Assembly: GCF_010015445.1 (NCBI RefSeq)
Contig: NC_053129.1
Coordinates: 21,739,749-21,803,748, forward strand
DNA length: 64,000 nucleotides
Direction: 5' to 3'
DNA from: Perca fluviatilis
Lineage: Eukaryota > Chordata > Actinopteri > Perciformes > Percidae
Made by a program: the position numbers and the translations under genes. Of the stretch, positions 1 to 11,558 are shown piece by piece. Position 1 is the stretch's first letter; every line of letters starts with the position of its first letter. The notes below the pieces were generated by a model that was not told the DNA's origin, ran no database searches, and saw only the letters and a list, made by a program, of their open reading frames with translations.

Positions 1-157
1 CATTAACAGAACTATAATGTGTAATCATTTAGCGTATTTTCCGGACTATAAGTCGCACCGGACTATAAGTCTCATTTATTTAGAATTTTTTTTTTTTTTC
101 ATTTGTCAACTACACAATAGCACACAGATCAACAGGCTGAATACGGTAGGTGTCCGG

Positions 158-1616
158 TAGTGATGTTACCTGTGAACCTCCTGCTTTGAGGCATGTATCG
201 AAAACATGAACCAATTTGGAATGAAGCTTTGTATCGGAGCTTGATTTGTTTTGGGATAATCACGTGACCAGTGACGTCCGAAGCTTCGTTTCACACACAC
301 CCACCTGACTGCTTCGAAGTTGAATTCAAAAGCTGCGTGAGCAGCGCAACACGGGGCTGGGTTTGCTGCAGTAGGAGAGTCAACAGAGTCAGGAGAGTTA
401 GTGAATAGAGAGATTATTATAGCTAGTAAGAAAGTGTATAGCCAGTAGAAAGTTCATAGCGATTAGCCTAGTTTATAGTAAGTAGAGAGTTTATAAAAGA
501 GAGTTTAGAGCGCCTTCTGCACTGCCTATCTCACCTATTTGGCTGAGGAGACAATGTTGCTCTAGGCTACGTAGGCCTAATCAAAGAAATGTGTGCGCAA
601 TGTGCAATGTGTTCTTCATTCATTTCCCTCCCGAATTGATGTATTTGTTTTCAAACACAAGACAGTTCACAACCAAAATCCTAACTTTATAGTTCTTTTT
701 TTTTTGGCGGAGAAGGCAATTACATTTTTATTTATGCAAGGTCCCACATATTATTTATGTCATTATTTATTTATCACTGAATTCATACTCAAAATGTATT
801 CATCTTCAACTCTAAAGTACGCCTAGAGTTTAGATTCTTTGCCCGAGCCCGCCCGACTTTCGGGCCGGGCCGTTATTTTCCGCCACTATCCTGGGCCGAG
901 CCGGGCCGGGCCGGGCCGGGCCCTCGATCAAGCTTTTGTGTTTTTTACTATAGCCTAAGTGGGTGGGGAGAAAGCTATGTTATAATCAGAAATAGGAGAA
1001 TTACCATTGAGCAAGTTTGGAGGAAAGTCGGAGGTATGGAACCATTTTAAACAAGTCGTGGGCAGTGACAATACATATGTGTCGGCTTTGTTGAGTGCAT
1101 TAAGTGCGGCACTTGTTACTTCTCCAAGCGTGATGAGAGGCAAGCCCTCAGAGACATACGTTGAGTTCTTTTTTTACGTTTCTTCATTCAGATCCATTTG
1201 CGATCCGTTCCATTCTGAATAAACAAAGAGCGCAGTTTACATGCTTAATCCTTGTTGCATTATTCATTAAGATCATTTTAAACAGATGTCTGCAGTTCAA
1301 ATAACTCTGAATTGTATGAGAACGTCAGTTATAACGGCCCACGTATGAAAAAAGTGTCGGGTTGAAATCGGGCTCATAATTCCAGTTAACGTGTTGGGTC
1401 GGGCTTGGACACAACGCGCATGGGCTAGGGTTGGGTCGGGCTTACTCTAAAGACATTCATGGCTAATAACTGTGAAACAGTTTGTGACACAATGCTATCC
1501 CTAACTTCACCACCAGATGTCCTCATAGAGTTAGAAGCTTCGAGTAGTGAACCTTTTTTCGATACAATTGGCTTGAAAGCTTCACTGCTTCAGAAAGCTT
1601 CAGTTCGCCATCACTA
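158..1616. mobile_element. hAT-like element with 8-bp TSD GTGTCCGG (copy A)
   Basis: The element starts TAGTGATG and ends CATCACTA, a perfect 8-bp terminal inverted repeat. It is bounded by identical GTGTCCGG target duplications at 150-157 and 1617-1624. An 8-bp TSD with such ends is the hAT signature. The interior holds AAGCTTC-rich subterminal sequence and no transposase, so it is non-autonomous. This copy has the uninterrupted site (GCGAT at about 450) where the BEL element sits in the other copies. It also keeps about 410 bp (about 1048-1457) deleted in the copies at 22010 and 44668. Confidence 0.8.
842..925. repeat. GGGCC-rich pentamer tract
   Basis: A GC-rich tract of repeated GGGCC/GCCCG units lies inside the hAT interior. 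The number of GGGCC units differs between copies (longest here, shorter at 30285-30360, scrambled at 52800-52885), so it is polymorphic or hard to sequence. Confidence 0.7.
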
Positions 1617-2861
1617 GTGTCCGGTATGTTACCGTAACACATTAACAGCACACAGAACAACTACGATACCAGGGCGTGGAGCATGGATGTATTAAAAGGC
1701 GTGGAGACGTAACTGCACCGTTGACAAGCCCCTCCCGACTCGTTCCTCCAGCTCTGGCCATCTTGCTTTCAGCCCGCGATTAGCCGATTAGCTTTCTTTG
1801 TTTTCTTCATTGCAGTAAGAGTAACCTTTTTGCCAGTCCCTCACAAGTTTCTCTCATTTCAAACTTTCTTTCTGCTGCTTGATTACCGTTTTCGGCTGCA
1901 TATTTTACTACCTGCAGTTTGTTATCTCTTTTCTTTGTCAGTTGTCTTTAGTAGCAGCATTCTAGTTGTCCCAAGCCTAGAGCGCCCTCTCGCGGCTGTA
2001 GACGGTAATGTTTTCAGTATGAATTAACATGTAAAAACATGTTAAATTATATCTATTTTGATATATAAGTCGCACCTAACTGTAAGTCGCAGGACCAGCC
2101 AAAGTAGGAAAAAAGTGCGACTTATAGTCCGGAAAATACGGTATTTCTTTTTAATGGCTCTCACTGGTTTGTGTCCAGGGAACGCTACAAGTGCGAGTCA
2201 CACTTTTCTGACGGCTCTGCGTACAGTGGCTTTACTATTACAGTAGGCTATGATCCGCATCACCAATGTTATAAAGAAAACTGCCGTTTGCAAAAAACGT
2301 AATGCGACGCAAAGAATCTGGATGTTAAAGCCTGTCCACGATGGCTGATGTTAGTGACATGAGGACTGATAAGGTATCTACATATCTAATGGACTGTGAA
2401 AAAAAATACCTCTCAAATCGGTTATGTGGGAAATGAAAATACATCTAGTCGGGACTCAATATCATCTCCCGACGTAAACTCTCTGTGAAGTAATACAGCT
2501 TTTTCATCAACAGGATCGTCGACAAAAGGACATGACATGTTTGAGAAAAACAAGTTTTATAATCTGCCTAACATAAACCAATACGTTTTTTTATTCATGC
2601 AGATAACAAACTGCATTAAAATGCGCCTGATACAGACTGAATGAATGAATGAGGAAATGAGTGAGAAGAAACCTGAGACAAACTCAAGGTTTCCTGAAGA
2701 AAACCTGCTCCCGACCAGCTTAGGTTCACAGACTCAGTTACCATAGTAACTGATTATGAGGTTAAGATACCTCTCTTTCTGAAATGGAAAACCAAGAGTT
2801 TCCCTCATCTCAGGGTTAACAAACTCAGAGTTTTCACTAAACCTGCTCTCTGAAACGGACC

Positions 2862-3237
2862 TCTGAGAGTATAAGGCATGCTTTCAGAAAATGTGTGTAA
2901 ACAATCGAGAAAAACTGTAAAAGGCTTTTTAGAACAAAAACGCCACTTTAAAAAAATCTAACACCCAGTAGTGTAATTTTCTTAGCCTCCCCTTTCGAAT
3001 GCAACATTCAAATTACTAGAAGTGGATTTTGAGGGGTATAGCTCCATAGAGTCCCATTCATTCTGCACTGGCCTGTGAGCGCCCCCTATATGGAACTCTG
3101 GTGGAACTGCAACCAGATCAGAAGCCGGAAGTAACGAGAGAGTGGAACTTCTTCCCTTATTAGAAATTCTTTGGTATGGTTTTGTTTTTATATACAGAAC
3201 GATGACTAAATAGCCGTTCAGATGGATTTATCGCTTA
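2862..3237. repeat. Intergenic block without a gene, repeated four times in the window
   Basis: No gene is seen. About 2960-3220 resembles a dispersed teleost repeat containing GTGAGCGCCCCCTATATGGA. The same block follows the Harbinger end at 9426, 36644 and 56548, so it travels with the duplicated sequence here. Confidence 0.5.
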
Positions 3238-3420
3238 CAGTTTTGCCCAAAGCAAAAACACTAAAACTAAATTTGCTTAAACCAAAGCTTTAATACCTAA
3301 ACTTCTTGTAGCATACCTCAAACACAGTGTAACCATAGCTTAAGCACATTGTCAACAATTCTACAACACTACACACGTTTTTACATTAGACACTTTGTTC
3401 AAAAACCAAATCTCTTTAGC
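3238..3420. mobile_element. Left end fragment of a TA-flanked Tc1/mariner-type element (copy A)
   Basis: It begins CAGTTTTGCCCA after TA (3236-3237). The complete element with both ends is at 56925-62448. Here the sequence runs through an unoccupied CCATAGCTTAAGC site (about 3345), where the CACTG element is inserted in the units, and then diverges near 3420 into the WxxW gene's upstream region. Confidence 0.55.
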
Positions 3421-3809
3421 ATATTTTAGCTTCATTGATTTGGTTTTGCAGCTAGCAACTTTTAGTTCATTCTCCACCGCCCTCAAGTTGCCCCATTACA
3501 TACTCTGGCTAATCTACAGACCTTTCTTTAAACCTTTCATTGAAACTTCTAAATACCAAAGAAGTTGAAAACTATATGTTGCCCGCCCGACTGAAAAATC
3601 CAACACTGTGACAAAGTTTATACAAGTTTGTATAAGATGCGATTTGATGCAAGACTTTGTTATTTCAAAGTGAGTGGCAGCTGACAGAGTAAGCAGAGTG
3701 TAACATAACATTAGGCACTAATGCAGAGATACATTGCACAAATAAAAAAAACATAAATTCAAACTATGTCTACTGTGTATCGTGTACCTACATACACGCA
3801 TTCCCTTTA

Positions 3810-4174
3810 ATTTGCATGTGTCTGTTTGAAAAAACGTATCTAAAGGTATAAAATGAAGACTGGGGGAGATGCACACCTTATATCCAAATATGAGAAAGTC
3901 TGACCGGAGTAGTCAACGAAGTAGGAGGCAGACTCGAGAAACTGTGTCCATTTCATCCCCAATGTGGTTTATTGACGATGTAACCAAGAGCAATGTACAA
4001 AAATCAAAAGAACTAAATAAACTAAATAACTTGGCCTTAATTCAACTCATAACAACGGAAAATTAGATAAACTTAGGCAAAACAAAAAGTGACACCCTCA
4101 AACACCCTCAAGCCATCTTAACCCCAGAGTTGCTCGAGGCCAACTGCTTAAATAGGCCTTCTCATCATCTACAG
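3810..4174 (+). promoter_or_regulatory. Candidate promoter (octamer + TATA) and first exon, copy A
   Basis: A perfect octamer ATTTGCAT (3810-3817) lies 30 bp upstream of TATAAAA (3847-3853). About 300 bp further on is a perfect donor, CAG|GTAAGT (exon end 4174). The spacing suggests a POU-factor-responsive TATA promoter with a first exon of roughly 300 nt. It could feed the WxxW gene 1.5 kb downstream or a noncoding transcript. The octamer, TATA box and donor are identical in copy B (10376-10740). Transcription is inferred, not shown. Confidence 0.35.
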
Positions 4175-4929
4175 GTAAGTATGAAATCCTTTCCCCACCA
4201 CCGCAAAGTAGTAAACATTCTCGCATTCTAATCACAAGTGTAGAAACACATTTATCTTTGTCTCTTTAGGACTTAACCATTTCATGTAAACAATCAGAAA
4301 GCAAAACAAATAAATTACAAAACATACTTTCCGTGCGTTCATGGACATCAGAAAAACATTTTTTCCAGTGAAAACGTCACCATTCACGTCACTTCCTGTG
4401 GGAATCAGAGGTGGGAAACTCGGGCTAGATTTTGCTAACAGAGTTTCCCAGTTGGTGACGCGTTGTTGACAACTGCCATTTGATGTAGGCGACTTTGGTT
4501 CACGGAAAATATTTCAATGACAATAAACTGTTTATTGTGGACAAACGCCTCTGCCAAGAAACATACATATACATAACATGTTTCAAATTATTCATAAATA
4601 GGCCTATGTATAAATTGTATAGGCCTATGTATTCGTTGTCCTGCAGATAACACAAACAAACACCTGTCCATGTGCTGTTTGTATGATCGCATAAGAAAAA
4701 CAGCAGAAAATCTTTTGTTATTGTGGCCTCCGTGTTTTCACACACCTGATGCTCTAGGCTACGCCCAACAGTTGGTGGCAGCAATGCAACAAGTTGTTAT
4801 GCCAAACGGCAATATAACAGAAGAAAGAAGAACAACACCCGACCATGTGAAAGCTGGCAGTTGGAAAAACAACGTAATCATGGGGCGGTCCCTGTTATTT
4901 CCAGGTGGCACCGATGACATCACATCCAG

Positions 4930-4990
4930 TATAAATAGATGAAGTGAATCAGCATTTCCTCCTTTCCTTTTGTCTGGAGCACATGGTGTG
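4930..4990 (+). promoter_or_regulatory. Candidate TATA promoter and short noncoding exon, copy A
   Basis: TATAAATA (4930-4937) is preceded by a TGACATCA CRE-like site and followed about 53 bp later by the donor GTG|GTAAGT (exon end 4990). This fits a short 5'UTR exon of about 30 nt spliced to the ATG exon at 5673. It is duplicated at 11498-11558. Confidence 0.4.
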
Positions 4991-5322
4991 GTAAGTAAAC
5001 AGAATAACTAACAGACATTTACCAATACACTAACTTAACACTTCTGTTGTGTTTTGTTTTAACCCAATAATGAATCTAAATTGTAACTGAATATAATGCT
5101 AAACACAAACAAATCTGGTATAGTCAATGTCCGTAAGAATGGTATGACCTCAGCCGCTCCATCACACCAAACATAGTTTTTCAACCATTTTGAATGTGAG
5201 AAATATTGTCTTAAATATTTGGTTTAGTTTTTTGAATGAGGCATTGTTTTCTTTGGATGGTTCCAGTTTCAGTGTTGTGACTGTGACCGCCTGTGTCAGT
5301 AAGTCATTATCTTCAAGAACTG

Positions 5323-5420
5323 TATTTAGAGGGACAGGAGACGGGCTCAATCCGCCACACAGAAGTTCACACAAACATTCAACTGAGAAGTCCCGTGGGT
5401 GTCTCTCTATTTTTGCAGAG
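5323..5420 (+). promoter_or_regulatory. TATTTAG promoter and noncoding first exon of the WxxW gene, copy A
   Basis: TATTTAG (5323-5329) is followed about 90 bp later by the donor GCAGAG|GTAACC (exon end 5420). The same arrangement survives in copy B (11892-11989) and in the diverged third copy (15753-15837). Because the third copy is otherwise poorly conserved, this is the best-supported first exon of the gene. Confidence 0.5.
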
Positions 5421-5672
5421 GTAACCCAATTTCTCATCTGAGCTTAAAATTTTTGAATGTCATTTCAGGGATATTTATTTAACAATGTATGTTATTATAA
5501 ACTGTAATTTTTGGTAAATGTAATTTCTTTTTTTTTATAAAGATGTATTTGAAATTGAGATGTGTTAAATATTATACATGCACTTCAATGCATGTTTAGA
5601 TCACTTGATGCAACTCTTGAACTTTCTTTGATCATGCACACATGTATTCCTAAATGCAACCATCTCCTACAG

Positions 5673-6774
5673 GTTTAAAGATCCCTCTTTATCTGCAATC
5701 ATGATCCAATTGGTAATGTATCACTTTGTGTTTATATTTTTTTTTTCTCTGTGGATATACATGTTCTTTATAAGCACGTGCATAGTCTGCCATAGTCTGT
5801 GATTGTAACCTATTTTATTTTCTTTTGTCCATAATTAGCTGGCGTAGCCATTGTTGCAGGATTGTTCTTTGGTAGGTTCAACTCCATAACTGCAATCCAG
5901 TGTCACGATCACATTTACAATTTTGACTCTATAATGACAAATGTACTCAGTCACAATAGTCAAAAGCTTTTCTGATTACCTTTTACCAGAAAGCAACCAG
6001 CAGACAGCCAGAGTGTCTGACTTAGTTTTACTCCCTAAACCAGGTTAGAAATTCTTTTCACTGGCAATTCTCACATTTACTGACAAGTACAGACTTAACC
6101 AGTCAGTGGTTCACTTTGTATAGAAAAGTTGTCTTGTTGCTAATTTATCTCAACTTAAATGCCTTTGTCCAGGATGCTGGACACGCTGGTTTGACAGAGA
6201 TGACCCCTCTGGAAGTGGAGACTGGGAAACCCTCTCTGATCTTCGCAATGAGTACCCAGGAAAGATCTGCTCTAAACCATTAGCTATTGAGGCGAGAACT
6301 CTATCTGGACTCACTGTGGCTGCAGCAGGTGATGTGATTTATCTGTAAGTACTGAAAGAGTATGAATAATTTGAATGTGTTTCATGCGAAGATTCATATT
6401 GTATTCTGATTGTTTTGCATTGATATTGCTACTACGTGTTTGAGTACCTGTTGAGTTCAAGCATATTTTCATTGCTAACATGCTCACAATGACAGTGCTA
6501 TCAGTGCCCATCCTCTAGGCACCAGGAGTGTCCATTAATGGTAATCCAGCCAATCATTATGAAGATAATAAAGTCTGGACCAAATGACCAACAGAAAGAT
6601 TGACAGACTTGACATTTTCTTTCTTAGATCCATGCCACTAGCATGCTACGTTTCTTTTTTTTTCCAGAAGGGACACCACTAAAGGATTTGTCTGCAGGAA
6701 CCAGGACCAACCCAGGCCTAAGATGTGTAAGGATTATCGTGTTCGTTTCAGCTGCCCTCGCTCTTTCTGTAAAG
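5673..6774 (+). pseudogene. Truncated WxxW (CysD) secreted-protein gene, copy A
   Basis: This is a 5' partial copy of the gene at 12271-15074. Coding exons are 5701-5712, 5839-5871, 5990-6043, 6173-6344 and 6668-6774, all with GT-AG sites; the ATG exon starts at 5673. It would encode a signal peptide and the first WxxW module (CWTRWFDRD, later VCRNQDQ and VRFSC). Two defects are visible. Exon 2 is 33 nt instead of 34, because one A of CTGAGC is missing, so translation stops at TAG after six codons. The exons for the second module are absent because the tandem duplication breaks in intron 5. The 1-nt loss may be an assembly error; the truncation is structural. After 6774, intron sequence of about 330 bp without features leads to a MITE. 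Confidence 0.8.
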
Positions 6775-7106
6775 GTACGGTCTGAACACATTCATGTGCG
6801 GTGTTAAGCTTGATTTAGGGTTCTGCGTTCAACTGAAGCCGTAGGTCCGCACATTGGTATGCGTAGCTACGTACTCTACGCCGTATCCTGGTGTGCGCCT
6901 CCCCTTAAATGTAACGGTGCGTTGTGGCACCGCAGACAGCAACCACTGAATTGTCCACTTGGCTGTGGCTTGGTAGCGTCGCATTTTCCTCTACTTGTAT
7001 TCGGGTTCTCCCTCTCCATGAAAGTCATGAAAGGAAGAGGGTTAACTTTTCCTGAGTCAGTACATCCTCCAAAGCTAATCTCTCACACTCAGCTTTGCTA
7101 TTCTCA

Positions 7107-7594
7107 GGTCCCATGACATGGTGCTCTTTGGATGCTTTTATATAGACTTTAGTGGTCCCCCTAATACTGTATCTGAAGTCTCTTTCCTGAAATTCAGTCT
7201 TGGTGCAGAATTACAGCCACTAGAGCCAGTCCCACAATGAGCTTTCCTTAGTGTGCCATTTCTGTGTCTGTAGCTATTGAGGAGGGGGGCGGCAAGGTGA
7301 AGGGGTGGGGGTGTGGCCTTGGCCAACTGCCACTTTGGTTGTTTGAAAGCCATGCTCTCACTCTCTCTCTCTCATGGGTGAGAAAGGGGAGGTAACCTTG
7401 CTCCTTATGAGCCAATAAGGAGCAAGATTCCAGATCGGCCCATCTGAGCTTTAATTTTCTCAAAGGCAGAGCAGGATACCCAGGGCTCGGTTTACACCTA
7501 TTGCCATTTATAGCCACTGGGGGACCATAGGCAGGCTGGGAACGCAGATTAATGTTAAAAGACCTCAAAGTGGAAATTTTCATGCTATGGGACC
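7107..7594. mobile_element. MITE with GGTCCCATGACATG ends, copy A
   Basis: The terminal inverted repeats are GGTCCCATG at the left and CATGCTATGGGACC at the right. The element is 488 bp and lies in intron 5. The sequence resembles a common teleost MITE. The minus-strand ORFs across it are not genes. The 6.5 kb duplication junction lies 15 bp past its right end. Confidence 0.65.
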
Positions 7595-7609
7595 TTTTTA
7601 AAAAAAAAA

Positions 7610-9425
7610 GACAATACATATGTGTCGGCTTTGTTGATTGCATTAAGTGCGGCATGTTGCTTCTCCAAAGCGTGATGAGGAGGCAAGCCCTCAAGAGACA
7701 TCACGTTGAGTTCTTTTCTGAACCTTCATTCAGATCCATTTCGCGATCCGTTCCATTCTGAATAAACAAAGGCGCGGTTACATGCTTAATCCTTGTTGCA
7801 TTATTCATTAAGATCATTTAAACAGATGTCTGCAGTTCAAATAACTCTGAATTGTGAGAACGTCAGTTATAGCGGCCCATTATGAAAAAGTGTGGTTTGT
7901 CGGACTCCATAATTCAGTTAGCACGATGTTGGAGTCGGGCTTGGACTGGCATGGAAATGAGTTGGGTCGGGCTTACTCTAAAGACATTCATGGCTAATAA
8001 CAATGAAACAGTTTGTGACACAATGCTATCCTAACTTCACCACCAGATGTCCTCATAGAGTTAGAAGCTTCGAGTAGTGAACCTTTTCGATACAATTGGC
8101 TTGGAAAGCTTCACTGCTTCAGAAAGCTTCAGTTAATACATCACTAGTGTCGGTATGTTACGTAACACGTGTAGCCCAACAGCACACAGAACAACTACGA
8201 TACCAGTGGAGCATGGATGTGATAAAGCGTGGAGGCGTAACTGCGTTGACAAGCCCCTCCATTCGTTCCTCCAGCTCTGGCCATCTTGCTTTCAGCCCCG
8301 CGATTAGCCGATTAGCTTTCTTTGTTTTCTTCATTGCAGTAAGAGTAACCTTTTGCCAGTCCCTCACAAGTTTCTCTCATTTCAAACTTTCTTTCTGCTG
8401 CTTGATTACCGTTTGTCGGCTGCATATTTTACTACCTGCAGTTTGTTATCTCTTTTCTTTGTCAGTTGTCTTTAGTAGCAGCATTCTAGTTGTCCCAAGC
8501 CTAAGAGGCCCTCGTGGCTGTAGACGGTAATGTTTTCAGTATGAATTAACATGTAAAAACATGTTAAATTATATCTATTTTGATATATAAGTCGCACCTA
8601 ACTGTAAGTCGCAGGACCAGCCAAAGTAGGAAAAAAGTGCGACTTATAGTCCGGAAAATACGGTATTTCTTTTTAATGGCTCTCACTGGTTTGTGTCCAG
8701 GGAACGCTACAAGTGCGAGTCACACTTTTCTGACGGCTCTGCGTACAGTGGCTTTACTATTACAGTAGGCTATGATCCGCATCACCAATGTTATAAAGAA
8801 AACTGCCGTTTGCAAAAAACGTAATGCGACGCAAAGAATCTGGATGTTAAAGCCTGTCCACGATGGCTGATGTTAGTGACATGAGGACTGATAAGGTATC
8901 TACATATCTAATGGACTGTGAAAAAAAATACCTCTCAAATCGGTTATGTGGGAAATGAAAATACATCTAGTCGGGACTCAATATCATCTCCCGACGTAAA
9001 CTCTCTGTGAAGTAATACAGCTTTTTCATCAACAGGATCGTCGACAAAAGGACATGACATGTTTGAGAAAAACAAGTTTTATAATCTGCCTAACATAAAC
9101 CAATACGTTTTTTTATTCATGCAGATAACAAACTGCATTAAAATGCGCCTGATACAGACTGAATGAATGAATGAGGAAATGAGTGAGAAGAAACCTGAGA
9201 GTTTGTCTCAGTCTCCTCCCTCTGACAGGGAGGAGACTGAGAAAAACTCAAGGTTTCCTGAAGAAAACCTGCTCCCGACCAGCTTAGGTTCACAGACTCA
9301 GTTACCATAGTAACTGATTATGAGGTTAAGATACCTCTCTTTCTGAAATGGAAAACCAAGAGTTTCCCTCATCTCAGGGTTAACAAACTCAGAGTTTTCA
9401 CTAAACCTGCTCTCTGAAACGGACC
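7610..9425. mobile_element. Right parts of the hAT, TA-flanked and Harbinger-like elements, copy B
   Basis: The nested stack resumes inside the hAT. The hAT right end is CATCACTA at 8146, the TA-flanked element ends ACGG at 8663, and the Harbinger-like terminus ends CTGAAACGGACC at 9425. Left ends are absent because of the duplication breakpoint. No coding sequence is seen. Confidence 0.6.
9199..9249. repeat. 51-nt near-perfect hairpin inside the Harbinger-like right arm, copy B
   Basis: A stem of about 23 nt (GAGTTTGTCTCAGTCTCC and on) surrounds a 5-nt loop, with one mismatch here. It is perfect at 36417-36467, damaged near 56318-56370, and lacks one arm in copy A near 2675. Confidence 0.8.
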
Positions 9426-9802
9426 TCTGAGAGTATAAGGCATGCTTTCAGAAAATGTGTGTAAACAATCGAGAAAAACTGTAAAAGGCTTTTTAGAACA
9501 AAAACGCCACTTTAAAAAAATCTAACACCCAGTAGTGTAATTTTCTTAGCCTCCCCTTTCGAATGCAACATTCAAATTACTAGAAGTGGATTTTGAGGGG
9601 TATAGCTCCATAGAGTCCCATTCATTCTGCACTGGCCTGTGAGCGCCCCCTATATGGAACTCTGGTGGAACTGCAACCAGATCAGAAGCCGGAAGTAACG
9701 AGAGAGTGGAACTTCTTCCCTTATTAGAAATTCTTTGGTATGGTTTTGTTTTTTATATACAGAACGATGACTAAATAGCCGTTCAGATGGATTTATCGCT
9801 TA

Positions 9803-9990
9803 CAGTTTTTGCCCATTGCATACACACTAAAAACTAATGCTTAGACCAAAGCTTTAATACCTAAACTTCTTGTAGCATACCTCAAACACAGTGTAACCAT
9901 AGCTTAAGCACATTGTCAACAATTCTACAACACTACACACGTTTTCTTACATTAGACACTTTGTTCAAAAACCAAATCTCTTTAGCATAT
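9803..9990. mobile_element. Left end fragment of the TA-flanked Tc1/mariner-type element (copy B)
   Basis: CAGTTTTTGCCCATTGC follows TA at 9801-9802. It again lacks the CACTG element insertion (CCATAGCTTAAGC near 9898) and diverges after about 9985 into the upstream region of the WxxW gene. The block 9426-9802 before it is the gene-free repeat block described at 2862. Confidence 0.55.
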
Positions 9991-10375
9991 TTTAGCTTCA
10001 TTGATTTGGTTTTGCAGCTAGCAACTTTTAGTTCATTCTCACACGCCCTCAAGTTGCCCCATTACATACTCTGGCTAATCTACAGACCTTTCTTTAAACC
10101 TTTCATTGAAACTTCTAAATACCAAAGAAGTTGAAAACTATATGTTGCCCGCCCGACTGAAAAATCCAACACTGTGACAAAGTTTATACAAGTTTGTATA
10201 AGATGCGATTTGATGCAAGACTTTGTTATTTCAAAGTGAGTGGCAGCTGACAGAGTAAGCAGAGTGTAACATAACATTAGGCACTAATGCAGAGATACAT
10301 TGCACAAATAAAAAAAACATAAATTCAAACTATGTCTACTGTGTATCGTGTACCTACATACACGCATTCCCTTTA

Positions 10376-10740
10376 ATTTGCATGTGTCTGTTTGAAAAAA
10401 CGTATCTAAAGGTATAAAATGAAGACTGGGGGAGATGCACACCTTATATCCAAATATGAGAAAGTCTGACCGGAGTAGTCAACGAAGTAGGAGGCAGACT
10501 CGAGAAACTGTGTCCATTTCATCCCCAATGTGGTTTATTGACGATGTAACCAAGAGCAATGTACAAAAATCAAAAGAACTAAATAAACTAAATAACTTGG
10601 CCTTAATTCAACTCATAACAACGGAAAATTAGATAAACTTAGGCAAAACAAAAAGTGACACCCTCAAACACCCTCAAGCCATCTTAACCCCAGAGTTGCT
10701 CGAGGCCAACTGCTTAAATAGGCCTTCTCATCATCTACAG
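10376..10740 (+). promoter_or_regulatory. Candidate promoter (octamer + TATA) and first exon, copy B
   Basis: ATTTGCAT (10376-10383), TATAAAA (10413-10419) and a CAG|GTAAGT donor (exon end 10740) match copy A. The about 750 bp that follow, to the next TATA box, hold nothing else I can name. Confidence 0.35.
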
Positions 10741-11497
10741 GTAAGTATGAAATCCTTTCCCCACCACCGCAAAGTAGTAAACATTCTCGCATTCTAATCA
10801 CAAGTGTAGAAACACATTTATCTTTGTCTCTTTAGGACTTAACCATTTCATGTAAACAATCAGAAAGCAAAACAAATAAATTACAAAACATACTTTCCGT
10901 GCGTTCATGGACATCAGAAAAACATTTTTTCCAGTGAAAACGTCACCATTCACGTCACTTCCTGTGGGAATCAGAGGTGGGAAACTCGGGCTAGATTTTG
11001 CTAACAGAGTTTCCCAGTTGGTGACGCGTTGTTGACAACTGCCATTTGATGTAGGCGACTTTGGTTCACGGAAAATATTTCAATGACAATAAACTGTTTA
11101 TTGTGGACAAACGCCTCTGCCAAGAAACATACATATACATAACATGTTTCAAATTATTCATAAATAGGCCTATGTATAAATTGTATAGGCCTATGTATTC
11201 GTTGTCCTGCAGATAACACAAACAAACACCTTTCCATGTGCTGTTTGTATGATCGCATAAGAAAAACAGCAGAAAATCTTTTGTTATTGTGGCCTCCGTG
11301 TTTTCACACACCTGATGCTCTAGGCTACGCCCAACAGTTGGTGGCAGCAATGCAACAAGTTGTTATGCCAAACGGCAATATAACAGAAGAAGAAGAACAC
11401 GCATCCCGACCATGTGAAAGCTGGCAGTTGGAAAAACAACGTAATCATGGGGGCGGTCCCTGTTATTCCCAGGTGGCACCGATGACATCACATCCAG

Positions 11498-11558
11498 TAT
11501 AAATAGATGAAGTGAATCAGCATTTCCTCCTTTCCTTTTGTCTGGAGCACATGGTGTG
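11498..11558 (+). promoter_or_regulatory. Candidate TATA promoter and short noncoding exon, copy B
   Basis: TATAAATA (11498-11505) follows a TGACATCA site and precedes the donor GTG|GTAAGT (exon end 11558). It lies about 710 bp upstream of the start codon of the intact WxxW gene. Confidence 0.4.

Larger units (their letters stand above)
32..2141. mobile_element. TA-flanked DNA element with GCGTATTTTCCGGAC ends (copy A)
   Basis: The ends are inverted repeats. The left end reads GCGTATTTTCCGGACTATAA, and the right end reads ACTTATAGTCCGGAAAATACGG near 2121-2141. TA lies immediately outside both ends (30-31 and 2142-2143), as in Tc1/mariner-type insertions. The interior has no transposase ORF and is largely occupied by a nested hAT. 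I see no coding capacity; the superfamily is inferred only from the TA target. Confidence 0.6.
1..2861. mobile_element. PIF/Harbinger-like element, right part (copy A)
   Basis: The right end carries an inverted terminus ending CTGAAACGGACC at 2861, which is the reverse complement of the left end seen at 21281 and 43940 (GGTCCGTTTCAG). The left end lies outside the window. Everything from 1 to 2861 matches the same element in the later units, without their BEL and foldback insertions. No transposase ORF is visible here. The Harbinger assignment rests on similarity of the ends to common teleost repeats and on a Myb-like remnant in the other copies, so it is an inference. Confidence 0.5.
1067..7609. 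repeat. 6.5 kb tandem duplication, unit A
   Basis: Unit A begins inside the hAT (GACAATACATATGTG at 1067) and ends in intron 5 of the WxxW gene. At 7609/7610 intronic sequence is joined through an A-run to the same GACAATACATATGTG. The unit therefore carries the hAT tail, the Harbinger right end, the gene's upstream region and its first five coding exons. The left side of the hAT is absent from unit B, which fixes the breakpoint. Confidence 0.85.

Noticed and set aside
3514..5441. Short ORFs of 65-94 codons upstream of the WxxW gene, present in both duplicate copies
   Set aside because: Presence in both copies only reflects the recent duplication; they lack splice or start context and domains. 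The region is better read as promoter and intron.
7248..7694. 148-codon minus-strand ORF with a proline-rich end
   Set aside because: It lies across a MITE and a duplication junction, is not open in the sister copy at 13835-14128, and has no recognisable domain.
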